From: Ephemerocybe angulata
Lineage: Eukaryota > Basidiomycota > Agaricomycetes > Agaricales > Psathyrellaceae
Assembly: GCA_013368325.1 (NCBI GenBank)
Contig: JAACJK010000001.1
Span: 868,001 to 932,000, forward strand
DNA length: 64,000 bases
Reading direction: 5' to 3'
The notes beneath the pieces were generated by a model. It saw only the letters and a list, made by a program, of their open reading frames with translations. It had not been told where the DNA came from and made no database searches. Made by a program: the position numbers and the translations under genes. This document shows, one piece after another, positions 12,181 through 24,101 of the stretch; the stretch's first letter is position 1; each line of letters opens with the position of its first letter.

Positions 12181-12600
12181 ATGGGCGTTGACATATTCAG
12201 TGTTCTGCCGGAGGACGTACTAACTCTCGACGTTGCAGAGGTACGACACCGCAGAGGATGTCAAAGAGGGAAAGTTCTGATTCATTAACTATCCCTGATA
12301 GATTGCCCGTAATGCTCAATCGGCAAAGCATCTATGCGAGATGCGTCTGGTTTCCAAAACCACGAGCGCACTTTTCGAGCCCAGGTTATTTTGCTTCAAC
12401 AACAATAGACTTCTCTCGGGCGTGCACGGTTGAGGACCTATGTAATTCTCGGTGCACGACTCGCCTTCATCAGGTATTTAAACAGCCGGGAGTATGGACT
12501 GGGAACTGAAGCTGAGAGTGATGTCTGAGAGGCAGGAGAAGAAGGAGAGCAAATGCTGCAATGTCAGGAGACACTACTTGTCCCAGGTATCAAGGCTTTA
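12181..12600 (+). pseudogene. Truncated relic of an F-box/LRR family A gene
   Basis: The 20-codon first exon of the family is preserved (MGVDIFSVLPEDVLTLDVAE). It is followed by a GT..AG intron (about 12241-12300) and a second exon reading IARNAQSAKHLCEMRLVSK and continuing LFEPRLF, as in the paralogue at 4.6-6.4 kb. After about 12,420 the frame is lost and no leucine-rich exon follows. The exon-intron match with the intact paralogues shows DNA-level duplication followed by decay. A minor alternative is a very short truncated protein. Confidence 0.75.
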
Positions 12601-13987
12601 GTTAATGTGACCTCAGCCCAGTGAGCAGTGCGTTACCCTCTTCGAATTCCACATTCTTCTATGCACGAAGCTGAAAAAACTGGGCTGTGCACTACACAGC
12701 CAAGGAAGGGCTCGGGGGCGTCAGTGCGGCGCGTGGTTAGACTCCTATTAATAACTCTCCGACGTGCTAACTTGGTATATACAGCCTTATATGACCGAAA
12801 GCGTCGCTCGAGAAGTGTGTGTTTCTGGCTTATGGGTGCTCGTATTCAATCCTTTCACTGGGAACTTCGTGAAAGGATAGGAGCCGTTTGGAAGACCCCT
12901 GAGTGGGCCTACCATATTGCCAGTGGGAAGCTGCCCTGGGCCACACCGGCCGATCTATAGCCGATCAGAAAAATAAGCGCCCAAGTCATATTATACCAAA
13001 AATATCTGGTAACCCCCTCCTGGGGATATCTGAGCGATATATTCTCTTTCCAGTGGTATATACAGCTTGCTTCCTCTCCATCGGATCTATTTTTCAGTGA
13101 GACCGGAGAGTGCAACCACGCCACTGGCTCGAGTCTAGAGCAAGACCTTACAGAGGTGACCTACCCAAGCCAGGATGCTATCCTGATCGGTCTGTCCTTT
13201 TGTCTAGCACTGCCAGTCAGAGGAAGCTTCATTTTCCAGTATTCTACGGCTGGGGCTATACCTTTCACCTGAAAAGGAGACAGAATCCATCTAGATAACC
13301 CTCGTTCGGCCTTTTAATGGCCAGGCTGGGCCACTTCTGCCATATGACCCACAGAAGGCGACCCATTAACAGAACACTCGAAAATGGCGTCTCCGTTTGG
13401 ATTAAGGTGAGATTCGGTTGGATCGCGTGAGCTAACCCACCCCATCTCCGGGGCCATTTACTTTGAAAAGTGGTCAACGATTGGTTGCCAGTTGCTGCGC
13501 GTGACCGAAGTATTGAGGCGGGCGCTTGATTTCTTATCAGCCCTGGGGGACCTTCCTGCCTTCAAACGCCGCTCTCAACGGGCGTATTTGCTTCATAGAA
13601 GCTAATGCTTGCATATTTCTGCGCTCTCCGACCTGTGAAAGTTGGGCTTAATCCAGTCGATGGTGGGTTTGGGGAACACGGGCGCTCAGGAGTCAGGCTG
13701 GCAATATTTGTCAAACCTTAACAAATAAACTTGAAGGAACGGCGGTTTGCACACATTTCCAAGCAGCTCTGCTTTCATTTAAAGTCTGGTAGAAAGCCTC
13801 GGATCTGTTGATGGACCAAGGTTGCCCTCAAGAACTTGACTTTCGTAATGGGTGGCGCAGAAGGACGGCGAGTAGGCAGAATGGTAAGCCACAACCGGAA
13901 GCATTAGGAATGTCGTACCAAATGCATAGTTAGCGGCGGACTCCCCGTCGTCATCTCTAACAACCACGATGCTGAGGGCGTTTGGGG

Positions 13988-14021
<34 letters not shown>

Positions 14022-14406
14022 GGTAGGATCTCTGTTTCGGTGGTCGTTATACCTTGTACGCCCCTCCACGTCGTAGATCGTTTGTCGGTATTACCCAACA
14101 GTCGGAGAAATTGTATTGCCTGTCTCAATTAGACTCGATCTTGATTCCCGTCTCTCTCAAAGGTACCATTCCGAGTCTGCCCTATCTCGGTCTGGTCAAA
14201 TAAGGGAGGCCCTGAAGTCGCTGTTATCTAGGTTACCCCTCCTCCTCTCACAAAGCTCATTTCCGGCCTACAGCTACTTGACGGAGAATGTCTATAAGGT
14301 CGGTACTACGCACATAGTACTTCTCCAATAGCAGATCCCTGATGTTTCTTTTAGGTTTGTGCGCTTCTATCTACAGGCTTCGCTCAAGCATTGAAGTTTG
14401 ACCCAG
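12601..14406. other. Gene-poor region upstream of the caspase-like gene
   Basis: No convincing coding sequence. It contains a 28-base T run (13994-14021). The 5' exon or exons of the caspase-like gene probably lie in 14,100-14,400 but could not be fixed. Confidence 0.4.
13994..14021. repeat. Poly-T homopolymer (28 T)
   Basis: An uninterrupted run of 28 T after CTC. It could be the trace of an inserted polyadenylated copy on the minus strand, or simple slippage. No flanking duplication was identified. Confidence 0.8.
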
Positions 14407-17313
14407 CTCTTCCCCACATCGTGTTCATGCTCTTATCATTGGCATCGACACCTATTCCTTCGACCGAACGGGGTTCTCACCTTTGAGATCTGCCGTCTCG
14501 GATGCAAAGAAATTCTGTGAATGGGTAGTCAAAGATCTCAAGGTACCGCGATCATCCATTCATATGCTTCTCGACGACGAGGCAACGCGAGAAAACATCA
14601 TACAAGCACTCAAGGATCTAGCCAATGACGAACTCATCGAACATGACGATCCTATTATATTCTACTTTGCGGGCCATGGAAGCGAGGCTCCTGCACCAGA
14701 GGACTGGCACTGGGGCCATACCAATATCCAGATGATCATTCCTTGGGACTGCAGGCCATCTGTCGATCCCAACAGCGCTGTGCATGGCATACCCGATCGT
14801 ACCCTGGGCCACTTACTTACTGAGATGGCCAACGGCAACAATGGCAACACGGTACGTCCATAATCACGGATATCTGTTTAAACGGTGCCCTTATTGTTAC
14901 ATAGACAGTCATATTCGACTGTTGCCACTCTGGATCTGGGACTCGATCCGATGAGGGCGACTCCCAAACTAGAGGTGGCGACTACATGGGCAAGCTACCT
15001 GCGGACCTCGACAAGAACATTCTCTCCGAATCCAGCAATGGAAACCGAGGAGTCAGCGTACCACATAACTTCAGACACCACGGCCTCCGGTCACATATCC
15101 TCCTGGCCGCTTGTGCTCCGCACGAGGTGGCGAGGGAGGAGAAAGAGGCAGGCCACTTCACACGGGTCCTCCTGAAGGCATTGTCGGGCGTGTCCACAAC
15201 TGAGATCACGTACGAGGATCTACTACAAAGAATGGACAAGCTAGTCAAGTACGTATCTGCAAATGACTTTACTGGATTGAACCTTACGCGGCCCGGCAAG
15301 TCAAACTCCCCAGTGCGAAGGACCCCTCCGCTCTCGATATCTCTTTGACAAGAAGGTCCCGAACACCAAGGCAATCCACCAAGTCGTTCTGAATCGGAAG
15401 GCGGACGAGGCCACCATTGGTGCTGGGGCAATACACGGCGTGGAACTTGGGACAATGTTTGGCCTGTGGAAAAGCCAGGCGGACGTCCAAGGCTCGCCCG
15501 ACGCTAAGGTGGAAGTCACCGCGACAAGCGTTGTCCGTGCAGACAAGTCCACTGTTACCTTCCGCCCCGGGCCCGATATAGTCGAGCCTATGGTCGCCCA
15601 AATACTGGGGGTCCCAAACCCGAAGCTGTGCATCTATGTCGCACCCGAGGTCAAGAAGCTGGAGTGCTACAAGATTGCTTTTTCAAACCTGAATGGCAGA
15701 GGGCTACCGCCAGTCACCGTCGTCGACACAAAGCACCTGGCCACCATCGGCCTGTATATTCCTGACAGTGATGCCTGCTTTATTGGCTTTGAGATGTTGG
15801 ACCCCATTGCCAAGGAGGTGATTCAAAAACAACGGATACGCCATGTCATACCCCCTGACGCCGCCAATCTTCAAGATGCACTGTCGCATATTGCAGCGTA
15901 CTACCACCATAAGGATCGCGTAAACCTCCGCCCTCAGGCTGTGGGAGAAGTGAACGAAGTGGAACCATTCTCCTCCAAATTCACCGTCGATGTATTCGTC
16001 CTGGAATGGGTTAGCAGGAGCCGCCAATGGGTTCCTAAGGGACACAATCGGAATGTCCAGGGGACTGGCGTCAAGGTCACGGTCTGCGAACAGACCAAGG
16101 ACGACTACTACGGCTTCACCGTCAACAACCACACTGATACTGATGTGTTTGTATACCTCTTTTACTTCGACAGTTCTGACTTCAGCATCAGTGAGTGCAT
16201 CCCTCATTGTCGTTCCTCGAATGCATCAAAGAACTCATACTTCCTTCTCCGCAGCGGAGATCCACAAGCCAATGGCGGTCGCCCAGTCTGACCATATTGC
16301 ACCATTGGAAAAGGGGAGCTTCCTTACCATTGGGCATGGAAAATCTGCGGTCGGTCCTCAAGTACTAGAAATTTCCGACCCTGAGGCCGACTTCGAAATG
16401 GGATATCTCCGGTGCTTTGTATCCGCCACATACGTCGATCTTTCTTCCATGGTGCAAGGTGTGATCCCCACGTCTGCGGCAAGGGGTATGAGAGATGCTC
16501 CTAAGGCCTCGACGCCACTGTGGGATTGTATCACTGTGCCTATCATCATGGAACGGAGTCCTTTGAAGCCTCCTGAGCATATGGTTGGGTGAGTCGGTTC
16601 GACATTAGAACTTGTACGCGAGTCATAACAGTTCTTCGAAGAATCATAGGATCGAAGGGAAATGGAAAACATACAGTGGGGATCTCGCTTTTTGAAGCTT
16701 GTGCACGCAATTCTGATCTGTCTTCGTTTCAGTTCTTGGCAGAGTTCTTCAAATCGCTCGTTGGGAATCAAAGCCCGAAGCCATCCTTCAAGAATGCCTA
16801 TGTCAAGGAATACAGTATCGACATCCCAGAACGCAGTCCATTTGCTGTAGTGGACTTACCAAGCTTTGAAGACTCCGAAGATATCAACGGTCGCATCGCT
16901 GTCGTACAGGCCACGCTCTCGTACTTGACCAAAGAGTTAGCACATCCCTTTGGAATGTCAGCGTTACACCAGTACTGACGCTGAAGTTCATTGCACAGGT
17001 ATCAACACGGTCGTCGCTTCAGGTCCTTCATCTGGTGCTACAACATCTCGACCCCCATGTCTGAAGTCGACAGAGCGAACCTTAAGCTCGTCATGGACCT
17101 GTGCGGCGATGGCAAGTTCAAAAATGTAGTCGTCGTCACCACCCACTGGAACCGAGGTGTGGCAGTCGGTTTGAGCAAACCAGCTAGCAGAGGATCCATT
17201 GCTGGTGTCCTCTCCCCTGTGGAACAGTACGAGAGGAACGAGCAGCAACTTCTGGAGGTCACCAAACTCCAGAAGTGGCTTAGGGAGGGTCGAGTCCGGT
17301 TCGAGAGGTTCGG
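14407..17313 (+). pseudogene. Caspase-like (C14) domain + GTPase domain protein, 5' part, split by a transposon
   Basis: Exons 14407-14851, 14905-15248, 15301-16190, 16255-16588, 16642-16935 and 16999-17313 stay in one frame (about 874 codons here). The order is a p20 caspase fold beginning ALIIGIDTYSF, catalytic His in FYFAGHGSEAP, catalytic Cys in FDCCHSGSG, a conserved LLAACAPHEVAREE segment, then a beta-rich C-terminal region typical of agaric metacaspase-like proteins. The intron 16589-16641 leads into a G domain with P-loop GSKGNGKH, Walker-B-like VDLPSFED and a G4-like strand NVVVVTTHW. If that intron is retained, the caspase part stops at 16592, so two adjacent genes is the alternative. 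An in-frame TGA upstream of 14407 shows that an earlier exon exists; it was not found. The transposon inserts after 17313, and the protein would now read about eight foreign codons and stop near 17329. Confidence 0.78.
17303..17313 (+). repeat. Left copy of 11-bp target-site duplication
   Basis: GAGAGGTTCGG occurs here and again at 33943-33953, directly flanking the inverted repeats. The bases on either side of the two copies differ. One copy is needed to restore the host frame. Confidence 0.85.
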
Positions 17314-17404
17314 GGCAGGCGCTGAGTAACCTGTCGGTCCAAAGGACCCCGACTGGTCGATAGAAAGGACCCCGACCTGTCGGGTTTTGGTGAACGCTCA
17401 CGTG
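17314..17404 (+). repeat. Left terminal inverted repeat
   Basis: Pairs with 33851-33942 in inverse orientation. Shared blocks in order from the tip are ACCTGTCG, CCAAA, CCCGACTGGT, GACCCCGAC and GCTCACGTG. A hand alignment of the inner 76 bp shows about 54 identities. Each repeat contains two copies of a GAC-C/T-GGTCG-like motif, a plausible transposase site. Confidence 0.82.
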
Positions 17405-17479
17405 GTAAGCCACCCAGGGTGGGGCAAGGCACCTTGCCTAGGGCAGGAGCCGAAGGCCGATACAACGTCGTGAGCTTGT

Positions 17480-18510
17480 AATCGAAGATGTCTGACTACT
17501 TCCCCGCCTACCAAACCACTGTTGGATGAAGGTCTATAGATCTTCCTTACGAGAGGTCCACCTGGGGGGGAAGATGGCGGTAGCTCTGCCTCCTCTCTGA
17601 AAATCACAGGGAAGATGTAGATGTCTTCCTTTCCGAGAGGTCTCCCTGGGAAGGAAGATGGCGACAGCTTCGCCTACTCTCAGTGAACCGCAGAGAAGAT
17701 GTAGAACCCTTCCCAAAACCCTATATCCTCCCTGCTAGGCGGAATAAAATGATTTGACCTGAGGAGTCGAACAAACGTCCTCCGAAGGGTCTTGGAGCAC
17801 CCTATCCACTGCACCACTTGTCCTTGTATATAGGTATGTTGATAGGCTACATACCTCTCCTCCTCTTCCACCCCGCACTTGGCCTCCCCAAGACAACCCC
17901 GAGACGGGCGTATCTTCCGTGAGGTCTTGCGGGGCATGCTCCGAGGGAACTGGTATCTTCGGCCTCGCGCGTAGGTTAAATCAGAAGATATCTATGTGTT
18001 CCAGTTCGAGATCACCATCTTCAAGGCGCGAGCATGGACGGGTCGGGAAGATATGTCCATCTGCCAAAGACCTCAGGTCCTGGTGGCCGAAGATGTACTC
18101 ATCTTCTGAGGATGTAGCGGGGTAAGCTCGGACTGGGGTGATATCTTCAAGATCGCGCTTAAAGGCTGGTTCGGAAGATAATCTTATCTTCCAGTTCGCA
18201 TCCGGAGAGGATAACACCTGCTTCGAGAGGCGAGCAGGCATGGATCCGAAGGTATGTTCATCTGCGCCAAGGACTTCCGGGCCTGCTCTTCGTACCAGGA
18301 GCAAATATCGCCTTCTTCTGGATGACCCGGGCATCAACAGCTTGGAAGATATGCACTGCATCCAAATGGCCGGTGAGACGAATGTTGAAGTCGCGCTCAT
18401 CTTCTGCGCTTTAAGTCCGAATCCTATGGAAGATATACACGTCCTCTGGACTGTCTTCCTGGCCGGTGAATGATGGATGATGGAAGATATCCGCGTCTTC
18501 TGGAGGCAGC
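17480..18510. repeat. Left subterminal GAAGAT/ATCTTC array
   Basis: About twenty GAAGAT or ATCTTC hexamers in both orientations, spaced roughly 30-80 bp. They are often paired as short palindromes, for example GAAGATAATCTTATCTTC near 18174. There is no conserved reading frame. The same motif fills the other end of the element, which suggests clustered binding sites for the element's own DNA-binding protein (inference). Confidence 0.75.
17741..17825 (-). other. tRNA-like relic (A-box and B-box)
   Basis: The minus strand reads AAGTGGTGCAGTGGATAGGG (A-box-like) and, about 45 bp on, TTTGTTCGACTCCTC (B-box-like). The T-stem does not pair and the anticodon loop would be 8 nt, so a functional tRNA is unlikely. 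Probably SINE- or tRNA-derived. Confidence 0.4.
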
Positions 18511-19047
18511 ACGGTGCGGGCGAGTGCGGGCGCCTATCTCATCAAACCCAACGGCCCGGCGAATGGCAAGAGCGTTCTCCCAATGGTCGTGGAGACTAAC
18601 AATCCACCGTAATCTATAAAAGCAATGGCTGAACGGTTATGGATGGCGATGGAAAGTGGTTATACCCGCAGCTTGGGGTTCGACCCATGCTCAATGCTTT
18701 ATTTTTTATGACTATCCGAAATATCAAAGACAGGGGCAGAATTACCCAATTCGCCAAATCGCTCCAGGATTTGGCTTCAATCCTGGAGCACTTTGGCGAA
18801 TGCGGCAATTGATACCCCTATCAGGAGCCTGCCAGAACGGATACCAAGCCCAACCATTCCTGGGTCAAAAGTGATGCATTTTTTTTATCTAAAATGCATC
18901 ACCTTACTTAAGAAACTATGTACTGATTGGAGTCTGCGATGGGTAGGAGGGGCACACGATTTGATTTGACTTAGGCGCTCGGGTGCGAAATATCAATGAA
19001 ACACGTTTAAGAACACTAATGACATACAAACAACCCCGGTATAACAA
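18511..19047. other. Spacer inside the transposon
   Basis: Between the left subterminal array and the 3' end of the transposase gene. No gene recognised. Confidence 0.45.
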
Positions 19048-22000
19048 CTACGAAAGCTTCAAGTTCTTAATGCGGAAGCGGTTCCAAACAGAAAGGAAGG
19101 TCTTCGTATATATAATGGCCCTTTCCTGCGACATATAGCTCACCGATTTACGGATACGACGCAGAGCACTGTTACCGCACTCGCCTGCACTCGAGTTGAT
19201 TGAGATCAGCCTGGGGTCGGCATTCGCGTATTCATAGAGGAATGCTGCCGGGCTGCATTTGGTGTGACCAGTGGCATGGAAGTCGTCGATCGCGAAGAGC
19301 GTGTTCTTGAAGAATTCAGGTTCTCTGAGCAGGCAGTACGGGCCAAGAGCACATGCGAAGTCATAAATGACACGCTTCGGTGCGACTGGCCAGCGCGTAA
19401 CCATAGCCGAAAAGACATCGTTTCGCCCCTCGCTCGACGGAATGCAGTGAAATCCGTAACAGACGCTGTGCGTGCACCAGCCAGCCATTATCCCGCCCAT
19501 CTTGCTCTTCTCACCGTACTCCGAGTAGAACTTCCCACATGTATCGCCCCCTCGCGAAGAATCCTCCTTCTTTAGGTCAGAGATAAGCTTTGGGTAGTCT
19601 GGTCGGTGACGGATCTGCTCCAGACTATAAAAACAGCCAGTCTACAGTGAGGTATACAAATCAATATGTAGTCAACAGGTTAGGCGGGATCGAGACATAC
19701 CAATCTCCAGTCGGCCTGCGCTGATTCGTTCGGAAGGATGACGGGAATCGGACGCTCGTCAACGGTAATGTCGTGCCAAACAGACGAAGCCCGGTCAGCA
19801 ATCCAAGTCATCATGGGGATGAGCCCTTGGATGTTGCCGTGGAGCTTTAAAAGCTGAAAGAGACCGGGAATAGGGAGGAGGGTCGACAGCCGGTTTTCCA
19901 TGGGATTAGCAATGAAGTCTCGGAGACGCGTAAGCGAAGGTGGGTTGACCATTTGAAGAATCGATTCCTCGGCTGCAATCTGCGCAGAATTAGTGGTAGA
20001 AACATACCAAGCAAAGACGGCGCCGTACCTGAAGAAAGAAGCTACGGTAGACAATGGAAGGTCGGATCTTGCTCTCGTACGCGTCGAACCCGTATGCCGT
20101 CAGGAATAGCAACCCAAGAGCAGGGCATAGGTCATTGAGCTTCCCGTATACTGTGTCGATGCGGGTGATGTCGTCCACAACCAGGTCATCCTCTGCAAAT
20201 GCATCCTCCTCCTGCTCCCCCTCCCCCGCGCCCGGTTGATCAACCCCATCACCGTCTCCTGATGTCTGGCCAGAATCGACCTTGAAGCTCTTGATGACTT
20301 GGCGTACCTGCTTTCGAAGGGTGGCGTCCGTTATCAGCTGTTGTCCACGCAGGTTCTTCACCAATGGCCGAGAGATAGACTGGGAAGACTTCTCCGTAGG
20401 GGGAGATATCGTAGACGAGAGGTGCTTCTTGTGAAAGGCGACGGTCACACCATCCCAGATGATTGTCTCCGGGGCCGATCCGCAGATGGAGCAGCCCATG
20501 TCATTCTCAAAAGCCTGGATAGATATGTAGGCGAACCAAACGGTGCGGAAGAGGTCCTCCCCCATGAATGTTGCATTGACCGTGGCGTAGCGGTGCTCCA
20601 TCACGGTAACGTAGGCTGAAAATGGCGTCTCCGAGGTACAATAGCTGATCGTGTAATCGTCGAGTAGTTCATGGCTCACGATGACGCTGTTGTTGTAGTT
20701 GAAGAGGCCGCGCTCGCGGAGGTCTGGGCCAATGTGACGACGGCGCTTCCCGGGGCAGGTAGGGCATTGTTGCAGTTGTATCTTGGCTGAATGGACGCCG
20801 TTGGTGAGTGTAAAGATCCGACAGTTCTTAGTTACGATATCCGCATCCTTGTTGAACATCGACCTCGCATTCTGCGGGCAGGCGCACGTGGAGTGCTCGT
20901 CGATTGGAAGCGGAAGGGTAGGGGCGTCACGGAAGGGAGGTGGGCGGGAGTAGAGGTGTTCATCCTTGGGGATCATGACTGATACTGGTGGGAGAATGGG
21001 CTTGTACGAGATGGCGCCGTGACGTGAAAGAGTAGCTATTTGGGCAGGGATGAGCATATTGAGTAGAAAAGACAGAGACATACGCACCTAACGGCCGTGC
21101 TGGGACTAATACTTCCTTTGCGACCGGCGACCCTGTATCCTCTGGCATATCACTTTCCCCTGCAAGCCCGAGCAACTCCTTCAATGCCCTCTTTGCCTCA
21201 GGTATATGGGTGCATCGGTAGGCGCCGGAGTGAGATTTGGAGCATCGCCAGACGCCTGCTGTCGGAAGAGTCCCTTTGTGGGTGACAATGGCACGACCCT
21301 TTAAACCTGGCTGTGTCCGACTCTTCACGGAGAACATAGTGTCCACCTCGTCGGAATTTGGGACTTGCTGGCGTACACAGATAACTGCGTCAGAGTCTAT
21401 AACCCCAGCGCAGGAAGTTAGGAACATGCATGAGGAAGAGAAGAGCAATTTCGAGACGCACCCTGAGTCGATGTCGACTGCAAGCAGTCAAAGTACGATT
21501 CTATGTCCAGGTCCTTGGTGAACGCTTGGTGAATGCAGACTCTGTTTTGAAGTGCGAGAGGGCATGTACACGCAACGTCTACTACGCCCTCTTCACGCAT
21601 GTACTCAAGGTGATACCACAGCCCCTGTAAGAGTATGTTAGCTGGCGTCCCGCCGTCGATAATAAAGTATACACGTACAGTACTCTCCTCCTTTTTGATG
21701 TTCCAACCTTCAACGGCAAAGACGGTGTCCTCAATGAAGTAGAAACCGGCCGTGAAGGAATCCACTGCGTCGTGGTATACGCTCAACTGTTCCTCAGTGT
21801 AACCGTGTGAATGGGTGTCAGAATCCCAAGACGGCGTGTTGCCGGCATCACCATGGTCTTCCTCCCAACCACCACTACTGCCATCGCCCTGCTGCCCTCC
21901 GCCAACATCATCTCCGCCTACACTCGATTCCGCTCCACTCATTCTTCCACCAATATCCAATCCTTTCAACCTCTCCGTCAGCCCCATCGCACTCTTCTCC

Positions 22001-22224
22001 TCAAGCCAAGCAGTGGCGTCTGGCACAGCAGGAGGTATGCCGCGACGACCTCGCTTCACACCTCCCTTCCGGACGAGCGGTTGCTGATATTGGCGCAGGG
22101 CCTTGGTCGGCGAATGGGGACCCTTTTCGTTCTGGGCAGAATCGATCAGGGAAGCGGGATAGTCCTGGTATTCCTCGTCCGAGAAATCAGTTTCGAGTAT
22201 CGCGGCGCCTCGTTTGGGGGCCAT
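19048..22224 (-). CDS. KDZ-type transposase with SWIM zinc finger and CxC5/CxC6-like cysteine clusters
   Basis: Exons 22224-21462, 21396-21088, 21035-20029, 19979-19701 and 19641-19048 join in frame. A further 54-nt in-frame intron (GTACGT..CTAAC..ACAG, about 21682-21628) is likely in exon 1, giving about 965 residues. The N-terminus is acidic and disordered. It is followed by a SWIM-type finger (VACTCPLALQNRVCIHQ), then Cys-rich segments (WRCSKSHSGAYRCTH, STCACPQNA, CPTCPGKRRRHIG) preceding GLFNYNN and LLDDYTISY, which I recall as features of CxC5/CxC6 clusters tied to KDZ transposases. The RNase-H-like core has candidate acids in GGDTCGKFY (about D801), VIYDFACALGPYC (D862) and NSSAGECGNSAL (E922), plus IDDFHATGHTKCS. 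Role: cutting and joining the element's ends in the nucleus. No stop or frameshift is visible. Confidence 0.83.
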
Positions 22225-22521
22225 TCTACACAGAGAATTGCACAGAGAAGCTTGTCAGTCCAAGCACGTCTTGTTCCACGCTGCACAACAATGGCATCAC
22301 GGCGATGGCTACCTAATGCGTTTATCCCAATAGCCGAGCGGCTCAGCGCTTAGAAGACCCCAAGAGACCCCATAACTCCCGAACCAGCTCGTGCTCTGCG
22401 AATGCCCCTGCAAAATTTTTTAGGGTGCAAGGTGTTCGCATATCGTCATTTGTTTGGTACGCCCGCCTCCCGATTCCATCGCCATCTCTAACCTTCTCTT
22501 TGCCCAGTTGTCGCTCGGAAA
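22225..22521. promoter_or_regulatory. Divergent intergenic region, transposase / accessory gene
   Basis: Only 297 bp separate the transposase ATG (minus) from the accessory gene ATG (plus), so both are probably driven from one bidirectional promoter. No clear TATA box was found. Confidence 0.45.
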
Positions 22522-23753
22522 ATGGGACGCCCGGCCGCGAAGAAGCCCGCGGCGTCTGCGAAGAAGGGAGGAAAGGCCTCCAAGCCGTCGCCCTCCAAGC
22601 CATCCCGCCCTCCGGTAGATGCATCATCGCCCACCAAAGCTCGCGCCCCGCGACGCTGTAACGTCTGTCCAGATCGACCCCTGAAGTCCGAGTGCGCCTG
22701 CTCGAGCCGCGGGAAAAAGGTGTGTTAGTCTCTTGACATTTCATGTCAAATCCTTCTGACAAATCTATTAGAAAGAAGGTCCTGCTCCTCCATACCCTGT
22801 CCCTTCGCCGGTCCCGCCCCCTCCCGTCACTCCTGTCGCCCAGAGGCACGTCCCACAGGTTGCGCTGCTGCCATCAACCCCGACTCGCTCTTCGACTACT
22901 CCAGGCACGTTTGCTCTGCCGCCCACAACTCCCGCATCGCAAACTACACCGGCTGCCCAGTCGCAGCCCGTAACACCCGTACCAGCGTCGCCTCCAGAGG
23001 AGGAGGGCTCTTCGACACGCTCTACGCCTGCCCCAGACGAGACCCAGGCCGACCCCACAACCACGCCGCAACAGAAACGTGTTCATCCCTCGGACACCAA
23101 CGCGGTGTATGGGCATGTCAACGGCGCAGCCCGAGGGACAACGGTAATCAGTAAGCCCATTCATAGTACCTATTCTACACTTTCCCTAACTAATGAATCT
23201 CAGAGATGGCACGCGTCCGCGCAATGAAGGCCCCATACACCACTCGCGCGACAGCCACGCATGGCTTTGACTACCTCAGTCGCGACCTCATCTCCCGCGT
23301 AAGTGCCACATTTCCCTCAACGTCCCCACTGCCCCCTGCTGACGGCATGCTATTCCCCCCAAATAGTGTGAAGCGCTTGCGGATAGGACTTCTGGATGGC
23401 TATACATCGCCATGCAGCACCCGGGATCCAAGCTCCCATTCCTGCACTACACCTCCAGAAAGCTCCGTCGCGAAGCGGCTGCCGAGATGAACACTATCCA
23501 CAAAGAAGTGGGGGACATGATGAAGCTTGTCAAGCGAGGGGACCGCGCTCAAGATCTCAACATCGAACGTGTTACGATGCAGGCAGAGAAGATGGTACAG
23601 GAGGCGACCGATATGGCGACGAAGTCCGAGCAGGCTGCCAAAGCTGCCCAGGAGGAGAATGCGCGACTCATGGCTGAACTCGCCGCTCGTGATCATCAAA
23701 TTGCTGTTCGTGATCGCCTCCTGGCTCGTCGGGGACCTCAAGCGGTAGAATAG
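22522..23753 (+). CDS. Transposon accessory protein with basic N-terminus, CxxC cluster and coiled coil
   Basis: Exons 22522-22719, 22772-23150, 23204-23298 and 23367-23753 give 352 residues. The start MGRPAAKKPAASAKKGGK is AT-hook-like (GRP within a basic stretch). A small cysteine set follows (CNVCPDRPLKSECACSS), then a Pro/Thr linker. Next comes a compact segment (THGFDYLSRDLISRCEAL, SGWLYIAMQHPGSKLPFLHY). The end is a coiled coil (ERVTMQAEKMVQEATDM, KAAQEENARLMAELAARD). The function is not known. Divergent pairing with the transposase and DNA-binding-like features suggest a role in transposition, such as end binding or regulation (inference). Confidence 0.72.
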
Positions 23754-24101
23754 TCAGATAATTTAGTATGTCGTGCCAGTACCTTAGACAAATACAACGT
23801 TTTTTGCCCTTCTATCTCGCTGTCTCGGCCACCTGCAGAGCTCAAATCGCCTGGCGCAGGAACACAGTGGAAATTTTTGCCTTGTTCTCTAGTACATCTA
23901 ACTTCCTATGACATGGCCCAAGTTACATTCTGTAGAAAGGATCTCATAGTCCAGTCGGTAGATCGTTCGACGTTGTGCAGCCAGTGTGCCGGGTGTTCGA
24001 ACCTTGATAGGTGCGACCTTTTTTGCAGCCATATTTCCCAAGGTGCGACAACTTGGTACTGGGTCATGGCTCTTGTGGCTGCCGGTACTCTCTTTTTTCC
24101 A
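23754..24101. other. Spacer with tRNA-like relic
   Basis: The + strand at about 23945-24015 carries TAGTCCAGTCGGTAG (a good A-box) and GTGTTCGAACC (B-box-like). The T-stem does not pair, so this is probably a tRNA-derived relic rather than a working tRNA. Confidence 0.4.

Noticed and set aside
16589..16978. A separate GTPase gene starting near 16589
   Set aside because: The apparent start is GTG inside a splice donor; splicing 16589-16641 joins the caspase part to the P-loop in frame. Kept as an alternative in the gene entry.
17480..18510. CRISPR-like repeat array
   Set aside because: Short motif, irregular spacing, both orientations and a eukaryotic context.
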